Both the position numbers and the translations under genes were made by a program. From NCBI RefSeq assembly GCF_000686605.1, contig NZ_KK365991.1:20614-84613 (forward strand): DNA of 64,000 nt. Direction: 5' to 3'. The notes under the pieces are model-generated. The model was not told the DNA's origin. It saw only the letters and a list, made by a program, of their open reading frames with translations, and searched no databases. This stretch comes from Streptococcus sobrinus DSM 20742 = ATCC 33478. Lineage in GTDB: Bacteria; Bacillota; Bacilli; Lactobacillales; Streptococcaceae. Below, one piece after another: positions 10,871 to 20,436 of this stretch (positions are counted from its first letter, which is position 1; every line of letters begins with the position of its first letter).

Positions 10871-11974
10871 ATGGAAACGAAAACCATCTATATTGCAGGT
10901 CTTGGACTGATTGGTGGTTCCTTGGCCTTGGGCATCAAGCGAGACCATCCAGACTATGAAGTCTTGGGTTACAATCGCTCAGATAAGTCCCGCAATATCG
11001 CCCTGGAAAGGGGACTTGTTGATGAAGCAACAGCTAATTTTGCTGAATTTGCTCCCAGAGCAGATGTCATCATTTTAGCGGTTCCCATCAAGCAAACCAT
11101 TGCCTTTATCAGAGCCTTGGCCGACATGCCGCTAAAAGATAATGTTATTATTACTGATGCTGGTTCAACCAAGGCAGAAATTGTGGCAGCGGCTGAAACC
11201 TATTTAGACCCCAGCCAGGTTCAATTTGTTGGTTCCCATCCCATGGCGGGTTCCCATAAATCTGGAGCCATTGCAGCGGATGTTAACCTTTTTGAAAATG
11301 CCTATTACATTTTCACCCCCACCAGTCTGACCAGAGAAACAACTATTCCTCAGATGAAGGAAATCTTGACCGGCCTCCACGCTCGCTTTGTTCAAATTGA
11401 TGCAGCGGAGCACGACCGAGTGACTGGACAGGTTTCCCACTTTCCGCACATTCTGGCAGCCAGCTTGATGGAACAGGCTGGGGCCTATGCCAAAGATCAC
11501 GAACTGACCAATCGTTTTGCGGCTGGCGGTTTCCGAGACATGACTCGAATTGCTGAAAGTGAGCCGGGCATGTGGACCTCCATCCTTTTGAGTAATAAGC
11601 AAGCGGTCTTGGATCGTATTGCTGATTTTCAGGGACACTTGGATAGTGTTGCTGACCTGATTGAGGCCGATGATGCTGATGGTATTTGGCATTTCTTTAA
11701 TCAGGCTCGCTTGACCAGAAAGACTATGGAAATCCATAAAAAGGGTGGTATCGATAGTGGCTTTGACCTCTATGTCACCATTCCCGACCAAGAGGACAGT
11801 ATCCTTAAAGTTCTGGAAATTCTGCGGGGTATCTCCGTCATGAATATCCGTATTAATGAAGAAAACCGTGAAGACATCAATGGGATTCTCCAAATTACCT
11901 TAAAAAATCAAAAAGACCAAGCTAGAGCAATGGACCTGCTTGCTAAAGATCCAAACTACAATGTGACCCTCTAA
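10871..11974 (+). CDS. tyrA: Prephenate dehydrogenase TyrA with ACT domain
   Basis: 367 residues. An N-terminal NAD-binding motif GLGLIGGSLALG is followed by catalytic-region motifs VGSHPMAGSHKSG and GQVSHFPHILAASL; a C-terminal ACT domain (about 293-367, from FDLYVTIPDQEDSI) probably senses tyrosine. It oxidises prephenate to 4-hydroxyphenylpyruvate. AGGAG at 10861-10865 selects the ATG at 10871 over 13 in-frame upstream codons. The 127-base gap after aroC has no gene. Confidence 0.95.
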   Translation: METKTIYIAGLGLIGGSLALGIKRDHPDYEVLGYNRSDKSRNIALERGLVDEATANFAEFAPRADVIILAVPIKQTIAFIRALADMPLKDNVIITDAGSTKAEIVAAAETYLDPSQVQFVGSHPMAGSHKSGAIAADVNLFENAYYIFTPTSLTRETTIPQMKEILTGLHARFVQIDAAEHDRVTGQVSHFPHILAASLMEQAGAYAKDHELTNRFAAGGFRDMTRIAESEPGMWTSILLSNKQAVLDRIADFQGHLDSVADLIEADDADGIWHFFNQARLTRKTMEIHKKGGIDSGFDLYVTIPDQEDSILKVLEILRGISVMNIRINEENREDINGILQITLKNQKDQARAMDLLAKDPNYNVTL

Positions 11975-12000
11975 AAGATACAAAACCGTTAAGCGACTCA
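11975..12000 (+). repeat. Short dispersed repeat, copy 1
   Basis: About 26 bases directly after the tyrA stop share the core GATACAAARCCGTTAAGC with 19574-19600 after leuC. Both copies lie just past a stop codon in an amino-acid operon. Its function is unknown. Confidence 0.45.
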
Positions 12001-12017
12001 ATTAAAAGGAGAGAAAA

Positions 12018-12359
12018 ATGACAACTAACATTTATGATTTAGCCAATGAATTGGAACGTGGCATTCGTGCCTTGCCAGAATACCAAACTCTGGTTGAGCA
12101 AAAGGCTAAGGTTGATGCCAATCAAGAAGCAAAGCAACTCTTTACTGAATTTACCAGCTTCCAAGAAGGCGTTTATAAGGCCATGCAAACTGGACAAATG
12201 CCAAGTCAAGACGACCAAAAGAAAATGCAGGAAATGGGCCAAAAAATTGAAGCCAACCCTATCCTCAAATCCTATCTAGAAGCCCAACAAGCCCTATCTG
12301 TTTATCTCAGTGATATTGAAAAAATCGTCTTCGGTCCTTTGGCAGAGCTGAATAAATAA
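12018..12359 (+). CDS. YlbF/YmcA family regulator
   Basis: 113 residues, all-alpha, Gln/Lys/Glu-rich, starting MTTNIYDLANELERGIR and containing MQEMGQKIEANPILKSYLEAQ, which matches the YlbF/YmcA (Com_YlbF) family. In Bacillus such proteins form a complex that modulates RNase Y and phosphorelay; the streptococcal role is not established. AAGGAGAG precedes the ATG. It follows tyrA by 43 bases, a position it keeps in streptococcal aro operons. Confidence 0.85.
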   Translation: MTTNIYDLANELERGIRALPEYQTLVEQKAKVDANQEAKQLFTEFTSFQEGVYKAMQTGQMPSQDDQKKMQEMGQKIEANPILKSYLEAQQALSVYLSDIEKIVFGPLAELNK

Positions 12360-12360
12360 A

Positions 12361-12383
12361 AAAAAATCCTGTGGACTTTTTTA
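12361..12383 (+). terminator. Probable terminator after the ylbF-family gene
   Basis: A-rich arm, AATCC-TGT-GGACTT hairpin and a T run. The stem is imperfect, so confidence is moderate. Confidence 0.5.
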
Positions 12384-13013
12384 TCCTAAGCCTGGAAACG
12401 AAAAACTAGGCAAGGTTTTAGTTAATACTTTTTAAAGTTCAAAACCTGCTATCTTTTGCTCCAGCATGGATACAATTCGCTAAAAAAGCTGAGTACTTTA
12501 GTTGGATGACAGAATGATAAAGTGATACTTTCGCCAAAGTGGCATTCTTAGCAACAACGGCAATTGTTGCTAAGAACGGAAATTTTCGAGAGAGATTTAG
12601 TCCGGTGGACTAAATCTGCCTGAGCCTGAAAATTCAAAAGCGAAGGGGCTCAAAATTTATCACGTGACAAAGACATCAGCTACTAAAGTAGCGATGTCTA
12701 ACGCCAATCTCTATAGCGATTAGCTAGTCCCCTGATTAACTCAGTTAGGCCAGTAAAACCGACTAGCCTAACCTCATGTCGCAATGAAACTCCGAGAGGA
12801 GTTTGCTTGCGTCCGCACTTTTAAACGACATTTCATTTTCAAAATCGATCTTATTTTGAAAATGAAATTAGTAAGGTAGCTAGGTAAGTCGCCATAGCGA
12901 TTACTGTAGTTTATCAGTGACTTTTAAGCACTGATAAACTTGCTACGTTAGAAAGTATCAAAAATGAAAGTTTTGATGTAAAATGAGCATAATCACCTCC
13001 TACCTGCTTCAAA
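12384..13013. repeat. Palindrome-rich non-coding block with hairpin element, copy A
   Basis: No gene is visible in these ~630 bases. Clear inverted repeats are: TTCTTAGCAACA/TGTTGCTAAGAA (12545-12576), GATTTAGTCC/GGACTAAATC (12594-12616), GACATC-GCTAC/GTAGC-GATGTC (12672-12698), AAACTCC/GGAGTTT (about 12786-12803), and two long A/T-rich pairs near 12823-12870 and 12909-12940. The stretch 12672-12729 resembles 40011-40078 upstream of metK in its loop (TAAA) and its 3' flank (TARCGCCARTC ... GCTAGTC) although the stem sequences differ. aroA, aroK and pheA, which often follow here, are absent. Confidence 0.7.
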
Positions 13014-13059
13014 CTAAAAAAGAGACAATAATAGCCATCCTGCTTGGGATGGCTATTAT
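13014..13059 (-). terminator. Terminator of the helicase gene
   Basis: Thirteen-base arms 13028-13040 and 13047-13059; on the minus strand the stem is followed by ...TCTCTTTTTT. It is 5 bases past the helicase stop. Confidence 0.85.
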
Positions 13060-13064
13060 CATAT

Positions 13065-14147
13065 CTATTTCAAATAAAAGGCCTGATTCTTCAATCCGAT
13101 TTCCTGAACCTGCGCAAATTTCTTAAGTTTCTTCAAGTCTTGAGGGTGACTGACTAGGGTGATGACGCTCCCTTCCTTGCCCATGCGGCCAGTCCGGCCA
13201 GCTCGATGGGTATAAGCTTCCTTGTCTCTAGGGACCTCATAGTTAATGACAGTTTCCAGATTATCAATATCAATCCCTCTGGCAACTAGATCAGTCGCCA
13301 GCAGGAGAGCCAGCTCATAGTTCTTAAATTTATCCAAGATGACCTTACGGAATTTGACATCGACATCGCTGGCCAGGGAAACAGCAGAAGCCCCATTAAA
13401 TTGCAAGCGTTCTTCAGCAGCTCCCAAATCGGAAAGGCTATTAAAGAAGACTAGGCCACGGAAGTCGGGAATGTTGGCCAGCTTGCGTAAAATCTCTAAC
13501 CTGTCACGCTTATCCACCTGCAGGTAGTAGTGACTGATATTGTCCAATTCTTGGTCACTCAGGTCCAGCTCCAGCGTGTCTTCAGCCAACTGTTTCCGAT
13601 CAATTTTATTGGTGACACTCATGTAAATGAGCTGGTGATCTCTTGGGACATGGTGACAAATCTTGCTGACGAACTGGTACTGGGAATCACCAAGCAACTC
13701 ATCAAATTCATCCAGAACGATGGTGTCCACAGCCATCATCTTAACCTTTTTAAGCTTGACCAGCTCAAAGACACGACCGGGAGTGCCAATTAAAATTTGC
13801 GGTCCCTTTTTCAGCCGTTCAATCTGTCGCTTTTGACTGGAACCTGACAGGAGGACTTGGGCGGTGAAGCCCAGGGGCTCTGCCCACTCCTTAGTCACCT
13901 CAAAAATTTGGCCTGCTAATTCTGTATTGGGAGCCAAGATTAAAATTTGTTGGGCCTTTTTACTGGTCAGTTTGCTGAGCAGGGGCAGGAGGTAGGCTAG
14001 GGTTTTCCCGGTGCCAGTAGGACTGACACCTAGGACGTTCTTGCCAGCCTTGATGGGCTCAAAGGCCCGCTCCTGGATTGGGGTTAACTCCTGAATGTCG
14101 TCTTCTTTTAAGTGTTCCCTTAGGGCTTGCGGTAATTGGATAGTCAT
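13065..14147 (-). CDS. DEAD-box-type RNA helicase (DEFD variant)
   Basis: 360 residues covering both RecA-like lobes with little extra. Motifs: Q-motif region ELTPIQERAFEP, I SPTGTGKT, Ib GTPGR, II VLDEFDELLG (DEFD instead of DEAD), III SVT instead of SAT, V ATDLVARGID, VI HRAGRTGRMG. It is an ATP-dependent RNA remodelling enzyme, probably in ribosome assembly or mRNA turnover; the precise target is unknown. It is divergent from udk, sharing a roughly 100-base intergenic region. Confidence 0.88.
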   Translation of the reverse strand: MTIQLPQALREHLKEDDIQELTPIQERAFEPIKAGKNVLGVSPTGTGKTLAYLLPLLSKLTSKKAQQILILAPNTELAGQIFEVTKEWAEPLGFTAQVLLSGSSQKRQIERLKKGPQILIGTPGRVFELVKLKKVKMMAVDTIVLDEFDELLGDSQYQFVSKICHHVPRDHQLIYMSVTNKIDRKQLAEDTLELDLSDQELDNISHYYLQVDKRDRLEILRKLANIPDFRGLVFFNSLSDLGAAEERLQFNGASAVSLASDVDVKFRKVILDKFKNYELALLLATDLVARGIDIDNLETVINYEVPRDKEAYTHRAGRTGRMGKEGSVITLVSHPQDLKKLKKFAQVQEIGLKNQAFYLK

Positions 14148-14246
14148 GCTTGTTTGCTTCCTTTTCAGTTCAAAGTCGCCTTTAATTATACCATCTTTTA
14201 GGGTATAATAGGGGATGATTTTATAGGAGATAGTATTGGAGTTCTT

Positions 14247-14873
14247 ATGCAGAAAAAAACAATTATCATTGGTGTGACAGGTGGTTCAGGTGGTGGTAAA
14301 ACCAGCGTTTCTCGGGAAATTCTCAATCATTTTCCCCATTCCAAGATTGCTATGATTGAGCACGATTCTTATTACAAGGATCAGTCCCATCTGACCTTTG
14401 AAGAACGGGTGTCAACTAACTATGACCATCCTCTGGCCTTTGATACCGACCTGATGATTGAGCACATCAAGGAACTGCAGGCAGGACGTCCTGTTGATAT
14501 CCCTATCTATGACTATACCCAGCATACCAGAAGTAACGAGACCTATCGTCAGGAACCCCAGGATGTCTTTATTGTTGAAGGGATTCTGGTGCTGGAAGAT
14601 GAACGTCTGCGGGATCTCATGGATATCAAACTCTTTGTTGATACCGACGATGATATTCGGATTATTCGCCGGATTAAACGTGATATGGAGGAAAGAGGGC
14701 GCAGTCTTGATAGCATCATCGAGCAATACACCAGCGTAGTCAAACCCATGTACCACCAATTCATCGAACCAACCAAACGCTATGCGGATATCGTCATCCC
14801 AGAAGGAGTCTCCAATACCGTAGCCATCGACCTGATCAATACTAAAATCGCTTCGATTTTGGGAGAGAAGTAG
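14247..14873 (+). CDS. udk: Uridine kinase Udk
   Basis: 208 residues. It phosphorylates uridine and cytidine in pyrimidine salvage. P-loop [14 protein letters not shown], substrate region [22 protein letters not shown] and [11 protein letters not shown] are typical. A -10-like TATAAT lies at 14204-14209 and GGAG precedes the ATG. A strong hairpin follows the stop. Confidence 0.96.
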   Translation: MQKKTIIIGVTGGSGGGKTSVSREILNHFPHSKIAMIEHDSYYKDQSHLTFEERVSTNYDHPLAFDTDLMIEHIKELQAGRPVDIPIYDYTQHTRSNETYRQEPQDVFIVEGILVLEDERLRDLMDIKLFVDTDDDIRIIRRIKRDMEERGRSLDSIIEQYTSVVKPMYHQFIEPTKRYADIVIPEGVSNTVAIDLINTKIASILGEK

Positions 14874-14920
14874 AAACATCAGAAAAAGGAACAGTGTCCC
14901 TGTTCCTTTTTCTGATGTTT
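14874..14920 (+). terminator. Terminator after udk
   Basis: A 21-base near-perfect stem (14874-14894 / 14900-14920) around a 5-base loop, starting just after the udk stop. The T-rich part is inside the 3' arm. Confidence 0.75.
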
Positions 14921-14990
14921 GGCTCTGTTTCAAACAAAAAAATTTACCTCTTTAAATTATGCGATTTTTCAGAAAATTTCTAAAAAAAAC

Positions 14991-15019
14991 TTGACAAGGA
15001 TTTTCAAATAGGTTAGGAT
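14991..15019 (+). promoter_or_regulatory. leu operon promoter
   Basis: Consensus TTGACA (14991-14996), 17-base spacer, TAGGAT (15014-15019). It is followed 35 bases later by the leader peptide start. Confidence 0.7.
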
Positions 15020-15053
15020 AATAAATAAGAAACATCGAAGGGAAAAAAGTCAA

Positions 15054-15101
15054 ATGAAGACACGTTCTATGACAGTCTTGTTGTTGAGGTGTGAGGGCTA
15101 G
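15054..15101 (+). CDS. leu leader peptide (15 aa)
   Basis: ATG at 15054 with AAGGGA upstream; the encoded peptide is MKTRSMTVLLLRCEG, containing three consecutive TTG Leu codons, and ends at TAG 15099-15101. The stop lies inside the first hairpin of the leader RNA. This is the classic arrangement for leucine-responsive transcription attenuation; a comparable leader with Leu codons is known in the Lactococcus leu-ilv operon. Confidence 0.8.
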   Translation: MKTRSMTVLLLRCEG

Positions 15102-15173
15102 TGCAAAAGCATTAGTCCTGTTTGGCTTACCAAGCGGGATTGACAAACATCCTGCTTGGCGGGATGTTTTTTT
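15095..15173 (+). promoter_or_regulatory. leu attenuator: pause hairpin, antiterminator and terminator
   Basis: Three mutually related structures are visible. A 10-bp stem (15095-15104 with 15109-15118) contains the leader stop codon. An antiterminator can form between 15130-15140 and 15149-15159 (CCAAGCGGGAT with ATCCTGCTTGG). A terminator AAACATCC/GGATGTTT (15145-15152 / 15162-15169) is followed by a T7 run. The last two share 15149-15152 and exclude each other. Stalling at the Leu codons should favour the antiterminator. Confidence 0.78.
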
Positions 15174-15276
15174 ATTAAGATGCAAAAGCAAGTCTTACTA
15201 AGCAGGCTTTACTTTCTGACTTGCAAATGCTTCATAAAATTTGTTATCAACTATTATCCAAAAGAAAGAGGTCATT

Positions 15277-16830
15277 ATGCGTAAGGTAGAATTTCTTGAT
15301 ACCAGTCTTCGTGATGGGGAACAAACCCCTGGTGTTAATTTTTCGATTAAAGACAAGGTCGCCATTGCCAAGCAATTAGAGAAGTGGGGAATTTCAGCGA
15401 TTGAAGCAGGTTTCCCTGCCGCTAGTCCCGATTCCTTTGAGGCGGTCAAGCAGATTGCGGCAGCCATGACAAAGACGGCTGTAACGGGTCTGGCACGTTC
15501 GGTCAAATCTGACATTGATGCTTGCTATGAGGCTCTCAAGGATGCCAAATATCCCCAATGTCACGTCTTTATTGCGACCAGTCCAATCCATCGGGAATTT
15601 AAGCTGAAAAAGTCCAAGGAAGAAATTTTGGAAGTCATCAAGGAACATGTAACCTATGCCCGTCAGTTCTTTGATGTGGTTGAGTTCTCACCAGAGGATG
15701 CGACTCGGACAGAGCTGGACTACCTTCTGCAGGTTGTCCAGACAGCCGTTGATGCGGGTGCAACCTATATCAACATCCCTGATACGGTTGGTTTCACGAC
15801 CCCAACAGAATTTGGGCATATTTTCGAATACCTGATTGAAAATGTCAAATCTGATCGTGATATTATTTTCAGCCCCCATTGTCATGATGACTTAGGAATG
15901 GCGACTGCTAATACTCTAGCTGCCATTAAAAATGGTGCTGGTCGGGTTGAAGGGACAATCAATGGTATCGGCGAGCGGGCTGGTAATGTTGCCTTGGAAG
16001 AAGTGGCTGTTGCCCTCAAAATTCGGGAAGACTATTTCAATGCTACTAGTGATATCATCCTCAATGAAACGGTCAACACCTCAGCTATGGTCTCACGTTT
16101 CTCAGGCATTCCTGTGCCTAAGAATAAGGCTGTTGTCGGTGGCAATGCCTTTTCTCATGAATCCGGTATCCACCAGGATGGTGTTCTCAAGAATCCGTTG
16201 ACCTACGAAATCATCACCCCAGAATTGGTTGGAGTGAAACAAAGTTCTCTGCCTCTTGGCAAATTGTCTGGTCGTCATGCCTTTATCGAAAAACTCAAAG
16301 AGTTAAATTTGGATTTTGCTGAAGCCGAAATCAAGGAACTCTTCGCCAAGTTCAAGAAATTGGCGGATAAGAAGCATGATATCAGAGATGCCGATATCAT
16401 TGCCCTAGTTGATGGGACTGATATCGAGAATCCAGAAGGCTTCCACTTTGCCGACCTTAAGCTGACCTCCAACGAAGACGAGACAGTTACTGCCGTCGTT
16501 ACCATGACCAATAAGGATGCCGAAGCCGTGGATGTGGTGGCCAACGGTAAGGGTTCTGTTGAAGCGGCTTTCAATGCCATTGATAAATTCTTCAATCAAA
16601 CCGTTCGCCTGCTCAGCTACAGTATTGATGCCATCACCGATGGGATTGATGCCCAAGCCCGAGTAGCGGTATCCGTTGAAAATGTTGATACAGGCACCAT
16701 TTTCAATGCTACCGGTGTCGATTTCGATGTTATGAAGGCTAGCTCCATTGCCTATGTTAATGCCAATGTCTTTGTCCAAAAGGAAAACGATGGCCAAATT
16801 GGTCGTCGCCTGTCAGAAAAAGACTACTAG
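15277..16830 (+). CDS. leuA: 2-isopropylmalate synthase LeuA
   Basis: 517 residues. It condenses acetyl-CoA with 2-ketoisovalerate, the first committed leucine step. N-terminal [17 protein letters not shown] (metal-binding Asp and catalytic Arg), metal-binding [14 protein letters not shown], the linker, and a C-terminal LeuA allosteric domain (about 385-510) that binds leucine are all present. AAAGAGG selects ATG 15277; twelve in-frame upstream codons are unlikely. It follows the attenuator by about 100 bases. Confidence 0.96.
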   Translation: MRKVEFLDTSLRDGEQTPGVNFSIKDKVAIAKQLEKWGISAIEAGFPAASPDSFEAVKQIAAAMTKTAVTGLARSVKSDIDACYEALKDAKYPQCHVFIATSPIHREFKLKKSKEEILEVIKEHVTYARQFFDVVEFSPEDATRTELDYLLQVVQTAVDAGATYINIPDTVGFTTPTEFGHIFEYLIENVKSDRDIIFSPHCHDDLGMATANTLAAIKNGAGRVEGTINGIGERAGNVALEEVAVALKIREDYFNATSDIILNETVNTSAMVSRFSGIPVPKNKAVVGGNAFSHESGIHQDGVLKNPLTYEIITPELVGVKQSSLPLGKLSGRHAFIEKLKELNLDFAEAEIKELFAKFKKLADKKHDIRDADIIALVDGTDIENPEGFHFADLKLTSNEDETVTAVVTMTNKDAEAVDVVANGKGSVEAAFNAIDKFFNQTVRLLSYSIDAITDGIDAQARVAVSVENVDTGTIFNATGVDFDVMKASSIAYVNANVFVQKENDGQIGRRLSEKDY

Positions 16831-16876
16831 GCAGAAATCAGCCAACGGTTCGCTAAACTAGAAAAAGGAAAATTCA

Positions 16877-17914
16877 ATGACTAAAAAAATCGTGACCCTA
16901 GCAGGGGACGGCATTGGCCCAGAAATCATGGCAGCAGGTCTAAAAGTGCTAGAGGCTCTTACTAAGAAGATTGACTTCGCCTACCAATTGGATGCCCAGC
17001 CCTTTGGCGGAGCGGGGATTGACCAGTCTGGTCATCCGCTGCCAGAGGCAACCTTGTCCGCTGCTCGCTCAGCTGATGCCATCCTCCTAGCGGCTATCGG
17101 TAGCCCCCAGTATGACACCGCCCCAGTCCGACCAGAGCAAGGCCTCCTGGCCCTGCGGAAGGAGCTCAAGCTCTTTGCCAATATTCGGCCAGTTAAGATT
17201 TTCGAGGCTCTCAAGCACCTGTCTCCCCTTAAACCGGAGCGGATTGCTGGTGTTGATTTTGTTGTCGTGCGGGAATTAACCGGTGGTATCTATTTTGGTC
17301 AACATGACCTGCAAGAGGACACTGCCCGAGACATCAATGATTATTCGGCTGAGGAGATTGAGCGAATTGTTCGCAAGGCCTTTACCATTGCCCAAGGGCG
17401 TGGTAAGAAGGTGACCAGCATTGATAAACAAAATGTTCTGGCAACTTCCAAGCTTTGGCGTAAAGTTGCGGACCAGGTTGCCCAGGATTTTCCTGATGTG
17501 ACGCTGGAACACCAGCTGGTCGATAGTGCGGCCATGCTGATGATTGCCGACCCTGCTCATTTCGATGTTGTCGTGACCGAAAACCTCTTTGGTGACATCC
17601 TGTCTGACGAATCCTCTGTCTTACCAGGGACTCTAGGTGTTATGCCTTCAGCCAGTCATTCCCAAGATGGCCCTAGCCTCTATGAACCCATCCATGGCTC
17701 GGCCCCAGATATTGCTGGCCAAGGCATTGCCAACCCAATCAGCATGATTCTCTCAGTTGCTATGATGTTGCGGGATTCCTTTGGTCAGGAAGCAGGAGCA
17801 GCTATGATTGAGCAGGCTGTTGATGCCACCCTCAAGCAGGGTGTTTTGACCCGCGATTTGGGTGGTCAAGCGACAACGGCTCAAATGACAGCAGCGATTA
17901 TTGCTAATTTGTAG
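16877..17914 (+). CDS. leuB: 3-isopropylmalate dehydrogenase LeuB
   Basis: 345 residues. NAD-dependent oxidative decarboxylase of leucine synthesis. It starts KKIVTLAGDGIGPEI, shows ELTGGIYFG, the Lys and Tyr region VTSIDKQNVL, and VVTENLFGDILSDESS with metal-binding Asp residues, then EPIHGSAPDIAG. AAAGGAAA lies upstream. The next gene starts 1 base past its stop. Confidence 0.95.
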   Translation: MTKKIVTLAGDGIGPEIMAAGLKVLEALTKKIDFAYQLDAQPFGGAGIDQSGHPLPEATLSAARSADAILLAAIGSPQYDTAPVRPEQGLLALRKELKLFANIRPVKIFEALKHLSPLKPERIAGVDFVVVRELTGGIYFGQHDLQEDTARDINDYSAEEIERIVRKAFTIAQGRGKKVTSIDKQNVLATSKLWRKVADQVAQDFPDVTLEHQLVDSAAMLMIADPAHFDVVVTENLFGDILSDESSVLPGTLGVMPSASHSQDGPSLYEPIHGSAPDIAGQGIANPISMILSVAMMLRDSFGQEAGAAMIEQAVDATLKQGVLTRDLGGQATTAQMTAAIIANL

Positions 17915-17915
17915 G

Positions 17916-18203
17916 ATGAAAATCTTTCTTAGCCTCTTGATTTTCTGGAATATCTTGACCTTCTGCCTCTACGGCCTTGATAAAAGACGGGCCATTAGAG
18001 GTAGGTGGCGGATTCCTGAAAAGACACTTTTAAGCCTCAGCTTGACAGGTGCTGGCCTAGCAGCCTATCTAGCTGGAAGAATTTTTCACCACAAGACAAA
18101 GAAGTGGTATTTTAAACTGGCTTGGTGCCTTGGCATTTTAATAGAAGTCAGTTTAATTTATTGTTTATGGAGATTTAAAAATGAGTGGACAATCAATTTT
18201 TGA
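17916..18203 (+). CDS. DUF1294 small membrane protein
   Basis: 95 residues with three hydrophobic segments and the DUF1294 core [22 protein letters not shown] plus [11 protein letters not shown]. It is embedded in the leu operon: the ATG is 1 base after leuB and its last 23 bases overlap leuC. Function is unknown; co-translation suggests it is made whenever leucine genes are expressed, but no metabolic role can be claimed. GTAGG before the ATG is a weak ribosome binding site overlapping the leuB stop. Confidence 0.82.
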   Translation: MKIFLSLLIFWNILTFCLYGLDKRRAIRGRWRIPEKTLLSLSLTGAGLAAYLAGRIFHHKTKKWYFKLAWCLGILIEVSLIYCLWRFKNEWTINF

Positions 18204-19569
18204 TAAGGTTTGGGACCGCCATGTTATTACTGGCAAGGAAGGCGAGCCTCAACTCATGTATGTGGACCAGCATTATATCCACGAAGTGACTAGCCCTCAG
18301 GCCTTTGATGGTTTGAGAGAAGCTGGGCGTCAGGTTAGACGGCCTGATTTGACCTTTGGGACCTTTGACCATAATGTGCCAACCGTCAATATCTATGACA
18401 TCCGTGATGTCATTTCTAAGGCCCAGATGGATGCCCTAGCTCGCAATCTTAAGGAATTCAAGATTCCTCATGCTGCCCATGGTTCTGCCAGCCAGGGAAT
18501 CGTCCACATGGTTGGACCAGAAACAGGTCGCACCCAGCCGGGCAAATTTATCGTCTGTGGCGACAGTCATACGGCGACCCATGGGGCTTTTGGTGCCATC
18601 GGATTTGGGATTGGGACGACCGAAGTTGAACATGTTTTCGCCACCCAATCCATCTGGCAGGTCAAACCCAAGAAACTCTTGGTCAAATTTGTCGGCCAGC
18701 CTCAAAAGGGGGTCTATGCCAAGGACTATGTCCTGGCCCTGATTGCCCAGTATGGCGTATCTGTCGGTGTTGGTCATGTGGTTGAATACACAGGCAAGGC
18801 CGTCCATGCCCTCTCCATGGAAGAGCGTATGACCATCTGCAATATGTCCATCGAGTTCGGCTCCAAAATGGGTATTATGAATCCCGACCAGACTACCTTT
18901 GATTACATTCAAGGGAGAGACCAGGCTCCTAAGGGAGAAAAATTTGACCAGGCAGTCGCCGATTGGAAGACCCTAGTTTCAGACCCGGATGCCCACTACG
19001 ATAAGGTTATCGAAGTTGACGTTTCTCAATTAGCCCCAATGGTCACTTGGGGGACCAATCCCTCTATGGGTGTGGCTTTTGACCAACCTTTCCCAGAAAT
19101 CCGTGATATGAATGACGAGCGAGCCTACAAATATATGGATACCAAGCCTGGGGAGAAGGTTGAAGATTTGGAAATCGGTTATGTCTTCCTGGGCTCCTGT
19201 ACCAATGCCAGACTGAGCGATCTCAAGCTGGCGGCCAAGTTTGTCGAGGGCAAACACATTGCCCCTAATTTAACTGCTATCGTAGTACCGGGTTCCAGAC
19301 CGGTTAAGACGGCGGCTGAAAAACTAGGTTTGGATAAAATCTTTACCGATGCTGGCTTTGAATGGCGTGACCCTGGATGTTCCATGTGTCTGGGGATGAA
19401 CCCTGACAAAGTACCAGCGGGTGTTCATTGTGCTTCAACAAGCAACCGTAATTTTGAAGATCGCCAAGGTGTCGGCGCTAGAACCCACCTCTGCAGTCCA
19501 GCCATGGCAGCAGCGGCAGCCATTGCCGGCCACTTTGTCGATGTCCGTCAATTACCAGAAGCCCAGTAA
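18181..19569 (+). CDS. leuC: 3-isopropylmalate dehydratase large subunit LeuC
   Basis: 462 residues, aconitase superfamily. It isomerises 2- to 3-isopropylmalate with LeuD. The three Fe-S Cys are in FLGSCTNAR (one) and DPGCSMCLG (two); the substrate-region motif is [20 protein letters not shown] precedes the ATG, which lies inside the end of the DUF1294 gene. Confidence 0.96.
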   Translation: MSGQSIFDKVWDRHVITGKEGEPQLMYVDQHYIHEVTSPQAFDGLREAGRQVRRPDLTFGTFDHNVPTVNIYDIRDVISKAQMDALARNLKEFKIPHAAHGSASQGIVHMVGPETGRTQPGKFIVCGDSHTATHGAFGAIGFGIGTTEVEHVFATQSIWQVKPKKLLVKFVGQPQKGVYAKDYVLALIAQYGVSVGVGHVVEYTGKAVHALSMEERMTICNMSIEFGSKMGIMNPDQTTFDYIQGRDQAPKGEKFDQAVADWKTLVSDPDAHYDKVIEVDVSQLAPMVTWGTNPSMGVAFDQPFPEIRDMNDERAYKYMDTKPGEKVEDLEIGYVFLGSCTNARLSDLKLAAKFVEGKHIAPNLTAIVVPGSRPVKTAAEKLGLDKIFTDAGFEWRDPGCSMCLGMNPDKVPAGVHCASTSNRNFEDRQGVGARTHLCSPAMAAAAAIAGHFVDVRQLPEAQ

Positions 19570-19573
19570 TATC

Positions 19574-19600
19574 AAGATACAAAGCCGTTAAGCAAGTCAA
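19574..19600 (+). repeat. Short dispersed repeat, copy 2
   Basis: Shares GATACAAARCCGTTAAGC with 11975-12000, again immediately after a stop codon (leuC). Confidence 0.45.
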
Positions 19601-19605
19601 AGGAT

Positions 19606-19630
19606 AAAAAAAGTCTAGCAGACTTTTTTT
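19606..19630 (+). terminator. Internal terminator between leuC and leuD
   Basis: AAAAAAAGTCT / AGACTTTTTTT hairpin with a 3-base loop, in the 231-base leuC-leuD gap. It may lower leuD transcription relative to leuC unless leuD has its own promoter. Confidence 0.65.
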
Positions 19631-19800
19631 ACCCGAGCATGGAAATTAAATGGCGAGGAGGAAAGCTGACGAAGAAGTATTGGACTTCAAACCAGAGTTT
19701 CCACCTAAAGGTAGTCGTGGCTGTAAATTGACTAAAGTCAAAACAGCCACCTCTCTTTTTCAAAGACTTGTAGGCGTGTTTGTTATAAGGAGACCTTAAA

Positions 19801-20394
19801 ATGGAAAAATTTACCGTTTATACCGGGACCACCGTGCCTCTGATGAATGACAATATAGACACGGACCAAATCTTGCCCAAGCAATTCCTCAAATTGATTG
19901 ATAAGAAGGGCTTTGGCAAGTACCTCATGTATGAGTGGCGTTATCTGGATGATAACTACACTGAGAATCCTGATTTTATCTTCAATACCGCCCCCTATCG
20001 CAAAGCGACTATTTTGATTACTGGGGATAATTTCGGGGCCGGTTCCTCGCGGGAACACGCAGCTTGGGCCTTGGCCGACTATGGTTTCAAGGTTATCATT
20101 GCTGGTTCTTTTGGGGACATTCACTATAATAATGACCTCAACAATGGTATCTTGCCCATTGTCCAACCTCTGGAGGTTCGTCAAAAACTAGCCCAATTAG
20201 CTCCAACTGACGAAGTGACTGTTGACTTGTCCAAGCAAAAGATTGTCTCATCAGTTGGCGAGTTTGCTTTTGAAATTGATGGCGATTGGAAACACAAGCT
20301 CCTAAATGGTTTGGATGATATTGGCATCACCCTCCAGTATGAGGACTTGATTAGTGACTATGAAAAACATCGTCCTGGTTATTGGCAGAACTAG
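19801..20394 (+). CDS. leuD: 3-isopropylmalate dehydratase small subunit LeuD
   Basis: 197 residues, swivelling domain partner of LeuC. Signatures: [16 protein letters not shown] at about residues 14-29 and [17 protein letters not shown] with the catalytic Ser. AAGGAGA lies upstream of the ATG. Standard length. It is separated from leuC by an unusually long 231-base gap with a terminator-like hairpin. Confidence 0.95.
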   Translation: MEKFTVYTGTTVPLMNDNIDTDQILPKQFLKLIDKKGFGKYLMYEWRYLDDNYTENPDFIFNTAPYRKATILITGDNFGAGSSREHAAWALADYGFKVIIAGSFGDIHYNNDLNNGILPIVQPLEVRQKLAQLAPTDEVTVDLSKQKIVSSVGEFAFEIDGDWKHKLLNGLDDIGITLQYEDLISDYEKHRPGYWQN

Positions 20395-20436
20395 GCCAAC
20401 GGGAATTACTTAGTTTTTGAAAATTCTGAAAAAACC

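Noticed and set aside
15000..15276. T-box leader for the leu operon
   Set aside because: No AGGGTGGNACCGCG-type T-box sequence; a Leu-codon leader peptide explains the structure.
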